Source: Pyropia yezoensis (Eukaryota; Rhodophyta; Bangiophyceae; Bangiales; Bangiaceae). From it: a stretch of DNA of 64,000 bases. Shown in pieces: positions 51,120 through 62,400 of this stretch. Every line of letters starts with the position of its first letter. The stretch's first letter is position 1. The position numbers and the translations under genes were made by a program. The notes under the pieces are model-generated. The model saw only the letters and a program-made list of their open reading frames with translations. It was not told where the DNA came from and ran no database searches. The DNA is taken from positions 4,890,299 through 4,954,298 of the forward strand of contig CM020620.1 of assembly GCA_009829735.1 (NCBI GenBank). Direction: 5' to 3'.

Positions 51120-51430
51120 GGCTGCCGATCTGGCCGTGGGCGCGGGGGTGGTGGCGTCGGCGGCCGATCCGTCGGTGAGCGCGGGGGTGGCGGCGGCGTC
51201 GGTCGATCTGTCTGTATGCGCGGGGGTGGTGGCGGCGGCCGATTCGTCGGTGGGCGCGGGGGTGGCGGCGGCGGCGGCCGATCCGTTGGTGGGCGCGGGG
51301 GTGGCGGCGGCGGTGACCGATCCGTCTGTTGGCGCGAGGGTGGTGGCGGCGGCGGCCGATCCGTCGGTGGGCGCGGGGGTGGTGGTGGCGCCGGCCGATC
51401 CGGCTGTTGACGCGGAGGTTGTGGTGGCGC
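51120..51430. repeat. 36-39-bp GC-rich coding repeats
   Basis: About eight copies of a unit like gccgatccgtcggtgggcgc plus gggggtggcggcggcg, encoding (A)ADPSVGAGVVAA-type repeats in exon 1 of the Ala-rich gene. Length differences between units are mostly multiples of three. Confidence 0.7.
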
Positions 51431-54400
51431 CGGCTGGCCGCGCGGTGTTGGGCGCGGCGGTGGTGGAGGCGGGGGAGGCGGCGGCTGGCGGCGCGGCGGC
51501 GGCTGGCGCGGCGGCGGCTGCATCTGGCCCCCCGGCGGGGGACGCGGCTGGGGTTCCCTTGACGGAGGAGGCGGCTGGCGACGCGGCGTCGGCTGCATCT
51601 GCCCGAGCGGCGGGGGAAGCGGCGGGGGACGCGGCGGGGGTGCCCGTGAGGGAGTGCGGCGGCTGCTTCTGGCCCCCCTGCGGGGGACGCGGCTGGGGTG
51701 CCCGAGAGGGGGGAGGTGGCTGGCGACGTGGCGTCGACTGTGGCGGCGGGGGCGGCGCGCGACGTACCGGTGGACGTGCTGGGGGACGCGGCTGGGGAAG
51801 TGCTGAGGAACGCGGCGAGTGACGGGGCGGCGGACGGGGCGGGGGACGCGGCTGGCGTCAATGCGTCTGACGGCGCGGCGGCTGCATCTCGCTGTGTTGC
51901 GGCTGCAACTGGTGGCGCGGCGGCGGAAGCTGGCCGCTTGGCGACGACGGTGGGCGACGTCCCGGCGCACGTGCTGGGGATCGCAGCGGGGGACGAGGCG
52001 GGCGAGGGTGCGGACGGCGACGTGGCGGCTCGGCCGGCGCTTTGGGCGGTTTCAACCACTCCCTGGCCCGGGGCGAGCGCGCAGACGCTGCCGGCGTCGT
52101 CGACCACTGCCGAGATGGCGGGGCAGGCCCGAGGGACTGCCGCACTGAGCTCCGGTGGCCGTGGTGCGGCCAAGGCGGGGCGGGGGAGGGCCACGGCAGG
52201 GCGGGGGGCGGCTAAGGCAGGGCGGGGGGCGGCCAAGGCGGGGCGCGGCGCGTCGGCGGCAGGGCGGGCGGCGGCGAAAGCCGGAACGGAGGCCGCAGGG
52301 TCGGCCAAAGCCGGAACGGGGGCCGCTGTGTCGAGGGCAGGGCGCGGCGCGTCGACCACCAGGTCAAGGGGGGGGGGGACGGGGGCGCCGGCCTCCACTG
52401 CATCTCCTCCTCGTCTGCGCCAGTCGACGCTCACGCAAGCGGGCGCTACCGACGCCCTCAAGAGGCTCTCTGCCGCGCGTGGCGGCGCGCGTGGCGCGGC
52501 TGCGGCCGCACGTGGTGGCGCGCGTGGCGCGGCCGCGGCCGCGCGTGGCGGTGCGCGTGGCGGCGCGCGTGGCGCGGCCGCGGCCGCGCGTGGCGGCACG
52601 CGTGGCGCGGTCGCTCCCGCGGCGGAGAAGGTAAGCTCGTGTGCAACTTTTTCTTTATCATAGCGCAGCGGTGCCCTTAGGCGTTCCTTGGCTTGGGTTG
52701 ACGGTGTGACTCTTTTTTGTGTCGTGGTCGGTGGCCGCTTCTAACTTCCGTGTCCCCCGTGTTGTTTGTGCCCCACGCTCGTCCTGGTTGGTCGCCGCGT
52801 CTATCTCCCGTGTCCCCCGAGTTGTTTGTGTGCCTCGCTCCAATGACTGTGCTGCACAGGCTGGAAAGAGAAAGATCGAACGGGAAGCGCAGGCTAGCAA
52901 GGAGGCGTCCGGCAGTTGCTCGGTACGTTTGCGCAACCTGCGTGGCTCCTTTTGGCAGCACCTTTGTGTCATCTGCATTGCATATGAGCATTTGTCCTCT
53001 GTGATGCCTCATGTGGTGTCAACTGGAGCACATCTCACTCACATTGAGGCCCCATCTGGATTACCGTATCGCTTCTCAAAGGACGTGTGTCCCCGCCCCT
53101 CTTGCATTCTCATGATACGTACGACGCAGTCATTTGCAGAGGATCCTGCACCTGCACCGAAGCGTCCAAAGTACGCTCCACAAGGCAAGAAGCGGCGGCG
53201 CTCGATAAGGGAGACATTGCTCCGGGAGCTGGCACCTCCCGGGGACAGCGACGAGGATGGCGGGGACGACTCGGACGGGTCCGCCGCGGCGGCCCAAGAA
53301 GAGCGGGACGCTGAGCGGGCGCGCTCCATGGAGGCCGCTGTGAAAGCCGCCGATGCCGCCAGGAAGTTCCACGAAGGGCAAAGGCAAGGGACCGGCTGCA
53401 CCGAAGAAGGGCAAGGGACCGGCTCTTCTTGCCAGGAACGCGTCGCGGACGGGTAAGGGGAGCAAGCCGACGAGGGCCCCAGGTGAGTTGGCGGGGCCGG
53501 CCCTGACGCTCGCCGTCCGCCGGGAGGTGACCGCGCGCACCATCGCGCTCTTTAGCCATCCGCAGGACGCCGACGACGTCTTCTTGTGCAACGACGACGC
53601 GCGGGCCATGTACATTGCCAGCATCATGGCGGTGGCGCCGGCCAGCATGGAGCGGGCGGAAGAGTTGGCGCGTCAGGTGGCGGCGGTCAACGCGCGGCCG
53701 AAGAAGGAGGAGACTAGCAGCGCGACGCGCACGACGGACATTCTTGGGCAATGTGCCCAGGCGCGGTCCACGGCGTACCACAGCTTGTGCACTTGGGTGT
53801 GGTCGTCGTGGACTGCTATGGTGGAGTACGAGTCGACGGAGGCGGACTACAGGGGCAACGACGAGAGCAAGCGCACGGCAGCCATCGGGATGTCGTGGCT
53901 GAAGGGGAGGCGCTACCTCAACACCAAGAGCGGGCGCGCTGCGCTGTACAACTTGTGCGCCGCGTACATCAATCGGTACGGTATGGAAGACGCCTACACG
54001 GACCAGTACCACAAGGGGCGTCGGGTGCTGAGCCTGTAGCTCGCCGTCTTTGCCCTGATCGTCGCGAAGGTATGGACCGTGCCCCTATGTTGTGTGTGTG
54101 GGTGTGTGTGTGGATGTGTGTGTGTCGTGTGAACTTTGTCTCTGTCGTTGTATATCATGTCATTCGGCACCATCTGGCGCCATGCGTCATTGGACTGCAT
54201 CTTACTCTGCATTTGGGTGCATCTGACCTGTCTTGGGCCCTCTGTTTTCCTTGGTGACTGCATCTCTCTGGCATGTGGTGTGATTGTGACTGCTGCAGAT
54301 TCGGTCTCAGCTTCTCCTCGACGTCTACGGACTGTCGGCATTGAAGAAGATGATGGGAGGCCTGAACCCGTCGCACCGCGCGTGCTTCTGTGAGGGGCTC

Positions 54401-55036
54401 ACCGCGCTGCATGCCGCGGCTGTCAAGCCCGGCTGTCAGTGGGTCAAGCTGTTTGCCACCGTCGTGAAGGAACCCTTCTGCGCGGCGGTGAAGGACCCAG
54501 ACTCCTCGCTGGGCACCACCACGAAGGTGGACAAGATCGGGCGGCGCACGCCTTACCACGGGGTCCAGTCCTCCTTGCAAGCCATCCTGAACCTGCTGAA
54601 CGACGACAGCGACTCGGAGGAGTCTGACTTGTCGTCCGATGATGACGTCGTCCACGTCGTCATCCCGGTGACGGCGACAGCGCCGTCATCTCGCGACGAG
54701 AAGCGCCGGGAGCGCCTCATGTCGGTGGCTCGGGTGGGGGGGGGGGGGCAGCGGGGATGCCGGCAGTCAAGGCCGAGGTCGTTGAACCCGGCGTTGCTCA
54801 TGACTTCTCCTCGTGGTATTCGGTTTCTTCGGACGACTCCTACGAGCAGGAGTCGGACGACTGCTACGTGGGGCTTGACGAGGGGGCCATGGAGGACGGC
54901 GAGTTTCTGGACTCGGAGCTCAGAATGGAGGACCTGAAGGACCTCGACGCGTCGCACGATCATTTTGAGTATAGGTACACGAAGTTTGGTGGGTCTGATG
55001 GTGAGGAGGCAGGGGGTGGAGAGGACGGAGAAGCAG

Positions 55037-55275
55037 CGGCGGAGGACGAGGACGAGGAGGTGGCGGAGGACGAGGACGAGGAGGTGGCGGAGGAGGAGGA
55101 GGAGGAGGCGGAGGATGAGGGGGAGGAGGAGGAGGAGGAGGAGGAGGAGGAGGAGGGGGAGGGGGAGGGGGAGGAGGAGCAGGAGGCGGAGGAGGAGGAG
55201 GAGGAGGAGGAGGCGGAGGAGAAGGAGGGGGAGGGGGAGGAGGAGGAGGAGGGGGAGGAGGAGGGGGAGGAGACG
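55037..55275. repeat. GAG-type microsatellite (poly-Glu coding)
   Basis: A purine-only gaggag/gaggcg tract encoding the Glu-rich tail; nearly all the purines are on the plus strand, so it is a possible triplex/H-DNA former. Confidence 0.85.
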
Positions 55276-55296
55276 GAGGGAGACAGAGAGTCTTAA

Positions 55297-56410
55297 GAGA
55301 GCGACGCGGGCGAGAGCAGCAAGGTCACCACGTGACTCGCGTCGGTCTGTTCTTGCTTCGGGCCCGCACCCGGCTTGGTGAGATACCACCCATGTGTACG
55401 CATGGCCTGCATTTGGTGAGCGAAGGACTGCATTAGACGTCGTTTGGATGCATGATGCGATCACAATGTGGTTGAGGAGAACCCAGTTTGTTGATCAATA
55501 GCGGTCGACGGTCGGTAGCGTGGTTGAGAGGCTGAGCTGGTGATGAAGGAGGGGGGGGGGGGGGGGGGGCGGGGGGGGGGGGGGGCAAGCTCGATGGGGG
55601 GAGGGGGTGAAGTAGGGGTGTGGGGGGGGGTACCGGCGGGTCCTGCCCCTGCATCCGCCGGATCCGCCGCTGCTGCTGCCCACGCCGGTTGCGGTTGCGG
55701 TCGTGGCGGCCTACCACGGCAGGGGGGGGGGGAGGCGCGACGTCCAGGCGGCGGTGTCCGAGGCGGCGTGGCGGAGGCGGCCGCGGCAGCCGGTTCGGCG
55801 GCGGCAGCGGCGGCGGCGGTATAGGACGCAGTGGCGGCGGCTGTGGCGAGGGTGTTGGACGCAGTGGCCGTGGCGGCGGTAGCGACGGCAGCTGGGCTGC
55901 GGTGGCAACGGTTGCGGTGGTGGTCGGGGCGGCGCCGCTGCCCAGGTTGGTAAACGGCGCCCCCGTGTCGACGGCTGCAAGGGGCACCACACTGGCCGGT
56001 GGGGGGGGGGGGGGGGGGGTGAGGGGGGCGGTCGGGGCCGGGCGGCGGCGGCCTTTCCGGCTGGGCCACTTGCTTTGCCCCCGGGCCCGCCCACGTCTGT
56101 CCCCCCACGGACGGCAGCGGCCCGCCGGGGGGGTGGGGCGCGGCGGCGGCGTGCCGCAGGGCGAGGGGGGCGGGCGGCGTCGGCCTTTCCGGCAAGCGCA
56201 CCGACCGGCGAGAAAGGGAGCGGGGCGACGCGCTCGAGAGGCTGGGATGGCGGCAAGGTATGGCCGACGGCCGGCCCGCTGCCCACCGCCATCCTTTGTG
56301 GTGGCGGTGCCACTAGCGGCGGCGGCGACGGCCGCGCTCTTGCCCTTCGCACCTCCCTTTGCTCTCCGCTCGCTTGTGCCCCGCCCCGCCCTCCTCTTTC
56401 TCTCCCACCT

Positions 56411-56450
<40 letters not shown>

Positions 56451-57317
56451 TTTGCCCCCCCCCCCCCCCCCCCGCTCGCCAACCTTGCCGCAACTGCCGC
56501 CGGGGGGGGGGCAGGCCGACGACGCTGGTGTGAAGGCGCCCGCTGGGGGGGGGTGCGGCCAGAGGAGCACGGCGGGGCGCCGCGGTGGCGCGCATCGACC
56601 GGCGAGGATGGGAGCGGGGCCACGCGCTCGAGCGGCTGGGATGGGGGCAAGGTATGGCCGACGGCCGCCTCGCTGCCCACCGCCATCCGTTGTGGTGGCG
56701 GTGCGACTAGCGGCGGCGGCGACGGCCGGGCTCCGCCAACAGCCACCGCCGCATCCCCCCCCCCCCCCCCCCCCCCCACACCCCGGCGCCACCGCCGCCC
56801 CCTCCACCCCCCTGCCGCCTTCTCCACGCCCCAGCGACCGCGCCGGCGGCGGCGGCACTGGCGGCAACGGCGACGGCCGCTCTCCGCCAACTGCCACCGC
56901 CGCCTCCCCCCCGCCCCCCCCGCCCCCTCCACCCCTCGGCAGCCGCGCCGGCGGCGGAGCCGGTCCGTCACCCCCGCCGACGCGGTGGCGGCGGTGGCGG
57001 GGGTGGCGACGGAGCCGCGTGGCGGTGGCAGCACGCCATTGCTGCGCGCCGCACTGGCGGCAGCAGCGACGGCCGCGATCGGCGGGGGCTGCACTGGCGG
57101 CGGCGTTGGCATTGGCGGCGGCGGCGACGGCCGCGCCCGGCGGCGGCCGCACTGGTGGCGGCGGTGGCATTGGCGGCAATGGCGACGGCCGCGCCCGGCG
57201 GCGGCGGCACTGGCGGCGGTGGCGACGGCCGCGCCCGGCGGCGGCGGCATTGGCGGCAGCGGCACTGGCGGCGGCGGCGGCGGCTCGGCTCCACCAAACG
57301 CGACCGCCGCCTCCCCC
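55297..57317. other. Extreme G/C low-complexity region
   Basis: No gene called. It contains G runs at 55547-55590, a C39 tract (56412-56450) and C19 (56455-56473), C-tracts near 56756-56778, and a ~120-bp direct repeat at ~395-bp offset (copies around 56213-56335 and 56608-56730). From about 56830 to 57290 there is a tandem ggcggcggcactggcggc array with a ~45-bp period. Long frames exist on both strands, all Pro/Arg/Gly/Ala simple sequence. Confidence 0.55.
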
Positions 57318-57888
57318 TGTAGCATCCCTGGCCCCGACCTGGCGCCGACCCGGGACTACAACCAGAGGGCACCAGGTGCCAGAACACGCCCGCCGTGTGG
57401 TGATGGTTGGCGGCCGTGGCCCGTGCCCGGCACTGGGATGCGGTGGACTACGCTATCCACACGTGAGAGAGGGATTGCTGATGGGTTTTTGCATACTTGT
57501 GAGGGACTTGATTTGAGAGAATTTGAGTGTGAGATTAGTGAGTGGGAATAGAATTAGTAGTGATAGTGGCCCCCGACCTGACGAGGTTAGACTCGGGTCG
57601 GGGCCACTCGGGGTTATGGGGGGGCTACCTGGCCAACGTGCCGAGGCTCCCCCAGATGCACGTTAAGAGGGACAGCGAGGCGCCCTTGGCCCGCGCCCTC
57701 AGGAAAAAGACAACTGCGCGCTTGCTTTCCTCTTCCCCGTGTGCACTACCGTGCGTATCTGTTTGCTCTGCGAGCAGGCACGTGAGGCAACAGGCATACC
57801 ATTCTCGTAGTTCCCCTTTCTATGTTACCTGTCCCTTTCCCCCGAGGGATATAGACACGTGTCTGAGAGGATCGAGTTTTATACCACA
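57318..57888 (+). repeat. 5' LTR (copy 1), proposed
   Basis: Begins tgtagca and ends taccaca, an imperfect TG...CA inverted terminus, ~571 bp. Five bases later tggtggagcagcagggg (from 57893) fits a tRNA primer-binding site. It contains a hairpin agtggcccc...ggggccact (about 57566-57611). The left limit is not certain because both copies share sequence outside it. Confidence 0.5.
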
Positions 57889-58100
57889 TATTTGGTGGAG
57901 CAGCAGGGGATGATTGGAGTGTTTGAGAAGAGACATTTGGGAGCAGCGGTTGGGTTGTTCCTGTTCTGTCTTTTTCTGTGGTTTGGGAATTATTTGCACC
58001 CGTTCACGGGAATCCCATTCCTGGCTCTCCAACCCCTCTCTTGTGGTCGGGCGATCTTTGGACACGCAGGCAACTGGACTGTGGCTGTCAAGAGACCAAC

Positions 58101-59863
58101 ATGGCTACCCTCCCTGGCACGACGGTGCCCGAAGGGGTAGACCCCGCGTCCCTTGACGCATCCCTGGTCACCGCGGGGGACGGTGCCCAACCCGGCGTTC
58201 TCCCTACGGGTGAAGCAGACCTGGGCGTGACATCCGGTAGCGGACTGGAGTCCACAGGCGGCCAAGCACCACCTGCTCCCGTTCCTCCGGCTGTTCCTCC
58301 TGTGGGAGCCACCCCGGGGTCAACGGCGTTTGAGTCCGCTCGCAGCAGACGTCTCCCTCCTGTCGGTTCTACTCCTCAACCTCCAGGGATAGCCCCTCGT
58401 GTGTTTACTCCTGGACCCACACATGGCAGCTGGGTGTATTCACCTCTTCCTGTGGGCACTAGCGATGCCAGAGGCACCGTTATGACTGGTTCTACGGGTC
58501 TCCCTGAGACCTCGACTCCTGGGACCGGCCAAGCTTTTTCCTCCCCTTGCATCCTATGGGGCGGGGAGCCCCAAGACCGGTAACCGGAGCAGCCGAAGTC
58601 GTCGGCGTCATCGCCGTCGCTCTAGCACCAGCGAGACCAGTTCCTCCAGCTCTGAGGAGGGATATGATTGGGATGCATCTCCCGGTCCCACCCGGCGCAG
58701 GCTAGTCGAGTTTGACTTCCCTGCCCACCAAGTGGGAGATGCCACCCTGAACAAGGTCACGTATTGGGGTAACTACCGGCTGGAGAACCAAGACCAAGGT
58801 TACACCCGGAAGATGGCCAAGAAGATGGCGTCCCTGAACCGGCGAATGCAGCCGAGCTTCGGGGGACATCCTAAGTTTTCCGGGAAGAGACCGGCGCTTA
58901 TCTTTGCCTTCCTGCGCCGGTTTGTCAAGGCATGCAATGACAACGATGTGTCTGAGGGCAAGGCTCTCTACCTCCTGGTTAACTTCATGACCGGAGAAGC
59001 GGAACAGCGGTTTGCACAGGTTCTACCAGACTCTGCCGGACACATTGTCGGACGTACCGTCGCGAGTTATCCGGAGGCGGTCAACTGGCTCCTGTCCAAC
59101 TACGCTGACGCGGACTCTCTGCGTAAAGCAGTCGGCAGGCTGAACCGGGCAACCATGGAAAGACAAGAGACTCCAGAGGCGTTCGCCCGTCGTGTCCGGG
59201 AGATGAGCGATGCTTGTGGCAACGTTTACCCTGAGGACAGGCTCAAGATGATCTTCTCGGAAGGGCTTCCTGAATATCTTCAAGTGGATGCGGAGAACTA
59301 CAACCAGGAACATCAAGAACATACCTTCCAGCAGTTGATGGCCTACACCCAGGGCAAGTACCGGCAAGCCAGGGCCCTCCAAGCTCCCATGGTATCAACT
59401 CCCAAGCCGTTGTCGCGAGTTCGACCCGGACCCGACAAGTATAAGGGAGGTGATAGCCCTGTACCGGTACTCGCAGTTGGCGAGGCCTCACCCATGGGGT
59501 CAGGGGACAAGTGGGGCGGCTTCGTTTCTAAGGAGCAACCATCCCTGGTCGCCCCCAAGCCAAGTCAAGAACCAGCGGTTCCGGTCTTTTTGGCTGTGCC
59601 AGAAGGAGGATCACATGTCCTACCAGTGCCCGACTATTCCCAAGGACCTCCAGGAGAAACTCAAGCGTCAAGGACTGGTGTTTGCGAAGGCGGTCAACTG
59701 GGCTGACCGGCGAGCACCCTCCAAGATGGACCAGGCACAGGTACACGCAATCCGAGTGGCAACCTTACAGAGCATCACGGAGGCTCTGGCAAGGGAAGCT
59801 CCTACGGACTTCGACCTGGAGACCGAAACCTCTAAGGACTCCTCGGACCCGGGAAACGAGTAG
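58101..59863 (+). pseudogene. gag, copy 1, with two single-base insertions
   Basis: It starts MATLPGTTVPEGVDPAS. A Pro/Ser/Arg-rich N-terminus is followed by a retrotransposon gag domain (PSFGGHPKFSGKRPALIFAF, LVNFMTGEAEQRF, then ETPEAFARRVREMSDACG) and a zinc-knuckle region FWLCQKEDHMSYQCP. Compared with copy 2 it has one extra T in the run at 58535-58539 and one extra C at 59570-59571; each shifts the frame, so the protein is in three pieces. In the knuckle C-x2-C-x4-H-x4-C the first Cys is Phe, in both copies. Confidence 0.85.
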
Positions 59864-60049
59864 GGCAGGCGCTCTCCCCAAGTGTCTTCCCGAATCTCCG
59901 ACGGCAGGGTACTTCTACCTGTTCTCCCCTTGCGTGCCGGGAGAAAGGACGGCAGTTACCCGCTCAACCGGTAGCCGCCTGGACACCCTGTTTGTTCAAG
60001 GGGACATTGCTCGTCCTGCGTAAAGGAAAACCTCAAGATTAATGCTCGT

Positions 60050-61047
60050 ATGCGTGTGGGGGATAGCCTCCCCCAAGCTGTTACGCCGGTGGTTGACACG
60101 GGAGCCGGACCAAGCGTCATCACTGAGAACCTGTTACCTCCGGGCTGGCGTCGACATGCCTGGAGAGCGCCTACCCGGACCCATATCGTCGACGCTTCGG
60201 GTCAAACCCTACGACCGCTTGGCCGTCTTCCTGTCGCCATCTATGTCAACAATGAACCAATGCTTTTTCCCTTTCTAGTAGTCAAGACCCTATCAGTCCC
60301 CCTCATCCTAGGGCTGGGACTTCCAGAAGCAGCATGTCAAGAGCATCCTACCCGGAGAAGGGGAAGGTCCAGTTCAACCATGGGTTTGTGTCACCGGTAT
60401 TGGAACATCTGGACGCCAAGGTTGGTGCAGCCAAGAGCAAGAGGGGAACGCATCCCACCCTCTACCTTGACTGTCTTCAAACCGGTGCTCCTACCTCCTC
60501 GCTCGGAGACCAAGGTTCAAGTAACGACCCCGGATTGCAGGTCAATGCCTGATCTACGGACGTAAGGAATTTCTGGCGAAACACCGGTTATACTTGGCCC
60601 ACGGACATCACAAGAAGGTGAAAGGCACACCCCGGTTCTCGGTGCTAATCGTCAACGTGAGCCGGAAGCCAATAACCCTCGCCAAGGGCACCCGAGTTGG
60701 GTACAGCAGAGCCTTACCGGGGATCCGCCCGTGCTATGAGCAAGGAAGACCTCCTGAACCTGCAACAAGAACTGGCATCCAACTTGACGGCCTTAGACGT
60801 ACCTCCGAAGCAAGAGCAGGCTGGCAGCGCTACTCCGAAACCCGAACAAGCACCACCCGGGATGCCGAAGGTCAAGCAAGAAAATGTCCCTCCCGACTTG
60901 AAGGAGGCACTGGAGAAGCTTCTCCAGGAATATCGGCACCTGTGGTCGGGAGAGCTGGGCAAGATGGACGCCACTCTACACCGGATTCAACTCAAGCCGG
61001 AAGCTAAGCCAGTACACATGCAACCATATCGGGCCGGACCTCATCGC
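60050..61047 (+). pseudogene. pol start: aspartic protease and RT N-terminus, frameshifted
   Basis: PR: PVVDTGAGPSVITENLLP has the catalytic Asp-Thr-Gly-Ala, and VNNEPMLFPFLVVKTLSVPL then ILGLGL matches the retropepsin flap and C-terminal ILGxDF-like region. The frame changes near 60320, 60400 and 60560. RT begins at about 60886 with the typical LKEALEKLLQEYRHLWSGEL and the HRIQL...KPVHMQPYRAGPHR block, directly before the N gap. Many indels imply decay or low read accuracy. Confidence 0.75.
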
Positions 61048-61547
61048 NNNNNNNNNNNNNNNNNNNNNNNNNNNNNNNNNNNNNNNNNNNNNNNNNNNNN
61101 NNNNNNNNNNNNNNNNNNNNNNNNNNNNNNNNNNNNNNNNNNNNNNNNNNNNNNNNNNNNNNNNNNNNNNNNNNNNNNNNNNNNNNNNNNNNNNNNNNNN
61201 NNNNNNNNNNNNNNNNNNNNNNNNNNNNNNNNNNNNNNNNNNNNNNNNNNNNNNNNNNNNNNNNNNNNNNNNNNNNNNNNNNNNNNNNNNNNNNNNNNNN
61301 NNNNNNNNNNNNNNNNNNNNNNNNNNNNNNNNNNNNNNNNNNNNNNNNNNNNNNNNNNNNNNNNNNNNNNNNNNNNNNNNNNNNNNNNNNNNNNNNNNNN
61401 NNNNNNNNNNNNNNNNNNNNNNNNNNNNNNNNNNNNNNNNNNNNNNNNNNNNNNNNNNNNNNNNNNNNNNNNNNNNNNNNNNNNNNNNNNNNNNNNNNNN
61501 NNNNNNNNNNNNNNNNNNNNNNNNNNNNNNNNNNNNNNNNNNNNNNN
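61048..61547. other. Assembly gap, exactly 500 N
   Basis: 500 unresolved bases. The round number suggests a scaffolding placeholder; true length unknown. All frames across it are meaningless. Confidence 0.98.
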
Positions 61548-61617
61548 CATTGGCGGCAGCGGCACTGGCGGCGGCGGCGGCGGCTCGGCTCCACCAAACG
61601 CGACCGCCGCCTCCCCC

Positions 61618-62188
61618 TGTAGCATCCCTGGCCCCGACCTGGCGCCGACCCGGGACTACAACCAGAGGGCACCAGGTGCCAGAACACGCCCGCCGTGTGG
61701 TGATGGTTGGCGGCCGTGGCCCGTGCCCGGCACTGGGATGCGGTGGACTACGCTATCCACACGTGAGAGAGGGATTGCTGATGGGTTTTTGCATACTTGT
61801 GAGGGACTTGATTTGAGAGAATTTGAGTGTGAGATTAGTGAGTGGGAATAGAATTAGTAGTGATAGTGGCCCCCGACCTGACGAGGTTAGACTCGGGTCG
61901 GGGCCACTCGGGGTTATGGGGGGGCTACCTGGCCAACGTGCCGAGGCTCCCCCAGATGCACGTTAAGAGGGACAGCGAGGCGCCCTTGGCCCGCGCCCTC
62001 AGGAAAAAGACAACTGCGCGCTTGCTTTCCTCTTCCCCGTGTGCACTACCGTGCGTATCTGTTTGCTCTGCGAGCAGGCACGTGAGGCAACAGGCATACC
62101 ATTCTCGTAGTTCCCCTTTCTATGTTACCTGTCCCTTTCCCCCGAGGGATATAGACACGTGTCTGAGAGGATCGAGTTTTATACCACA
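61618..62188 (+). repeat. LTR, copy 2, proposed
   Basis: Same as 57318-57888. The DNA just 5' is pyrimidine-rich on the plus strand, so there is no polypurine tract; that is expected for a 5' LTR in flanking DNA, not for the 3' LTR of element 1. Confidence 0.5.
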
Positions 62189-62400
62189 TATTTGGTGGAG
62201 CAGCAGGGGATGATTGGAGTGTTTGAGAAGAGACATTTGGGAGCAGCGGTTGGGTTGTTCCTGTTCTGTCTTTTTCTGTGGTTTGGGAATTATTTGCACC
62301 CGTTCACGGGAATCCCATTCCTGGCTCTCCAACCCCTCTCTTGTGGTCGGGCGATCTTTGGACACGCAGGCAACTGGACTGTGGCTGTCAAGAGACCAAC

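Larger units (their letters stand above)
50875..55296 (+). pseudogene. Multi-exon gene of unknown function: Ala-rich repeats, basic/helical core, poly-Glu tail; broken
   Basis: Exon 1 is 50875-52630 (donor GAGAAG|GTAAGC), exon 2 is 52860-52922 (CACAG|GCTGG to TCG|GTACGT), exon 3 is 53130-54069 (GCAG|TCATTT to GAAG|GTATGG), exon 4 is 54299-55296 (TGCAG|ATTCGG). All three junctions are in phase 0. Exon 1 encodes ~12-residue Ala/Val/Gly repeats (ADPSVGAGVVAA type), then AARGGARGA repeats. Exons 2-3 encode a Lys/Arg-rich linker and a helical core (ARTIALFSHPQDADDVFLCN, AYHSLCTWVWSSWTAMVEYE, YLNTKSGRAALYNLCAAYIN). Exon 4 continues with LLLDVYGLSALKKMMGGLN, an Asp/Ser-rich patch and a ~100-residue Glu tail. 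Breaks: frameshift at about 51660-51690, another at about 53355-53375, TAG at 54037-54039, and a G-run frameshift at about 54737-54748. The family is not recognised. Whether the breaks are real or homopolymer read errors is open; the TAG is not explained by a homopolymer. Confidence 0.55.
57318..61047 (+). mobile_element. Ty3/gypsy LTR retrotransposon, truncated by assembly gap
   Basis: 5' LTR, primer-binding-like site, gag, aspartic protease and the first part of reverse transcriptase in the order gag-PR-RT, then the N gap. RT ahead of any integrase is the Ty3/gypsy order for the visible part. The pol region is in several frames. No 3' LTR is visible before the gap. Confidence 0.8.

Noticed and set aside
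50833-52599. 588-codon open frame on the minus strand (Pro/Arg/His/Ala-rich)
   Set aside because: It is the shadow of the GC-rich repeats in exon 1 of the plus-strand gene, which has in-phase splice sites; the minus frame has only simple composition.
55433-57551. Open frames of over 600 codons on both strands
   Set aside because: Both are translations of ggcggc/ccgccg simple sequence with poly-C/G tracts and no domain; a homopolymer-rich region keeps all frames open.
57560-57615. TGATAG at 57560 as the LTR start
   Set aside because: The tgtagca at 57318 is a more typical gypsy LTR start and pairs better with the taccaca end; the 57566 hairpin is inside the LTR.
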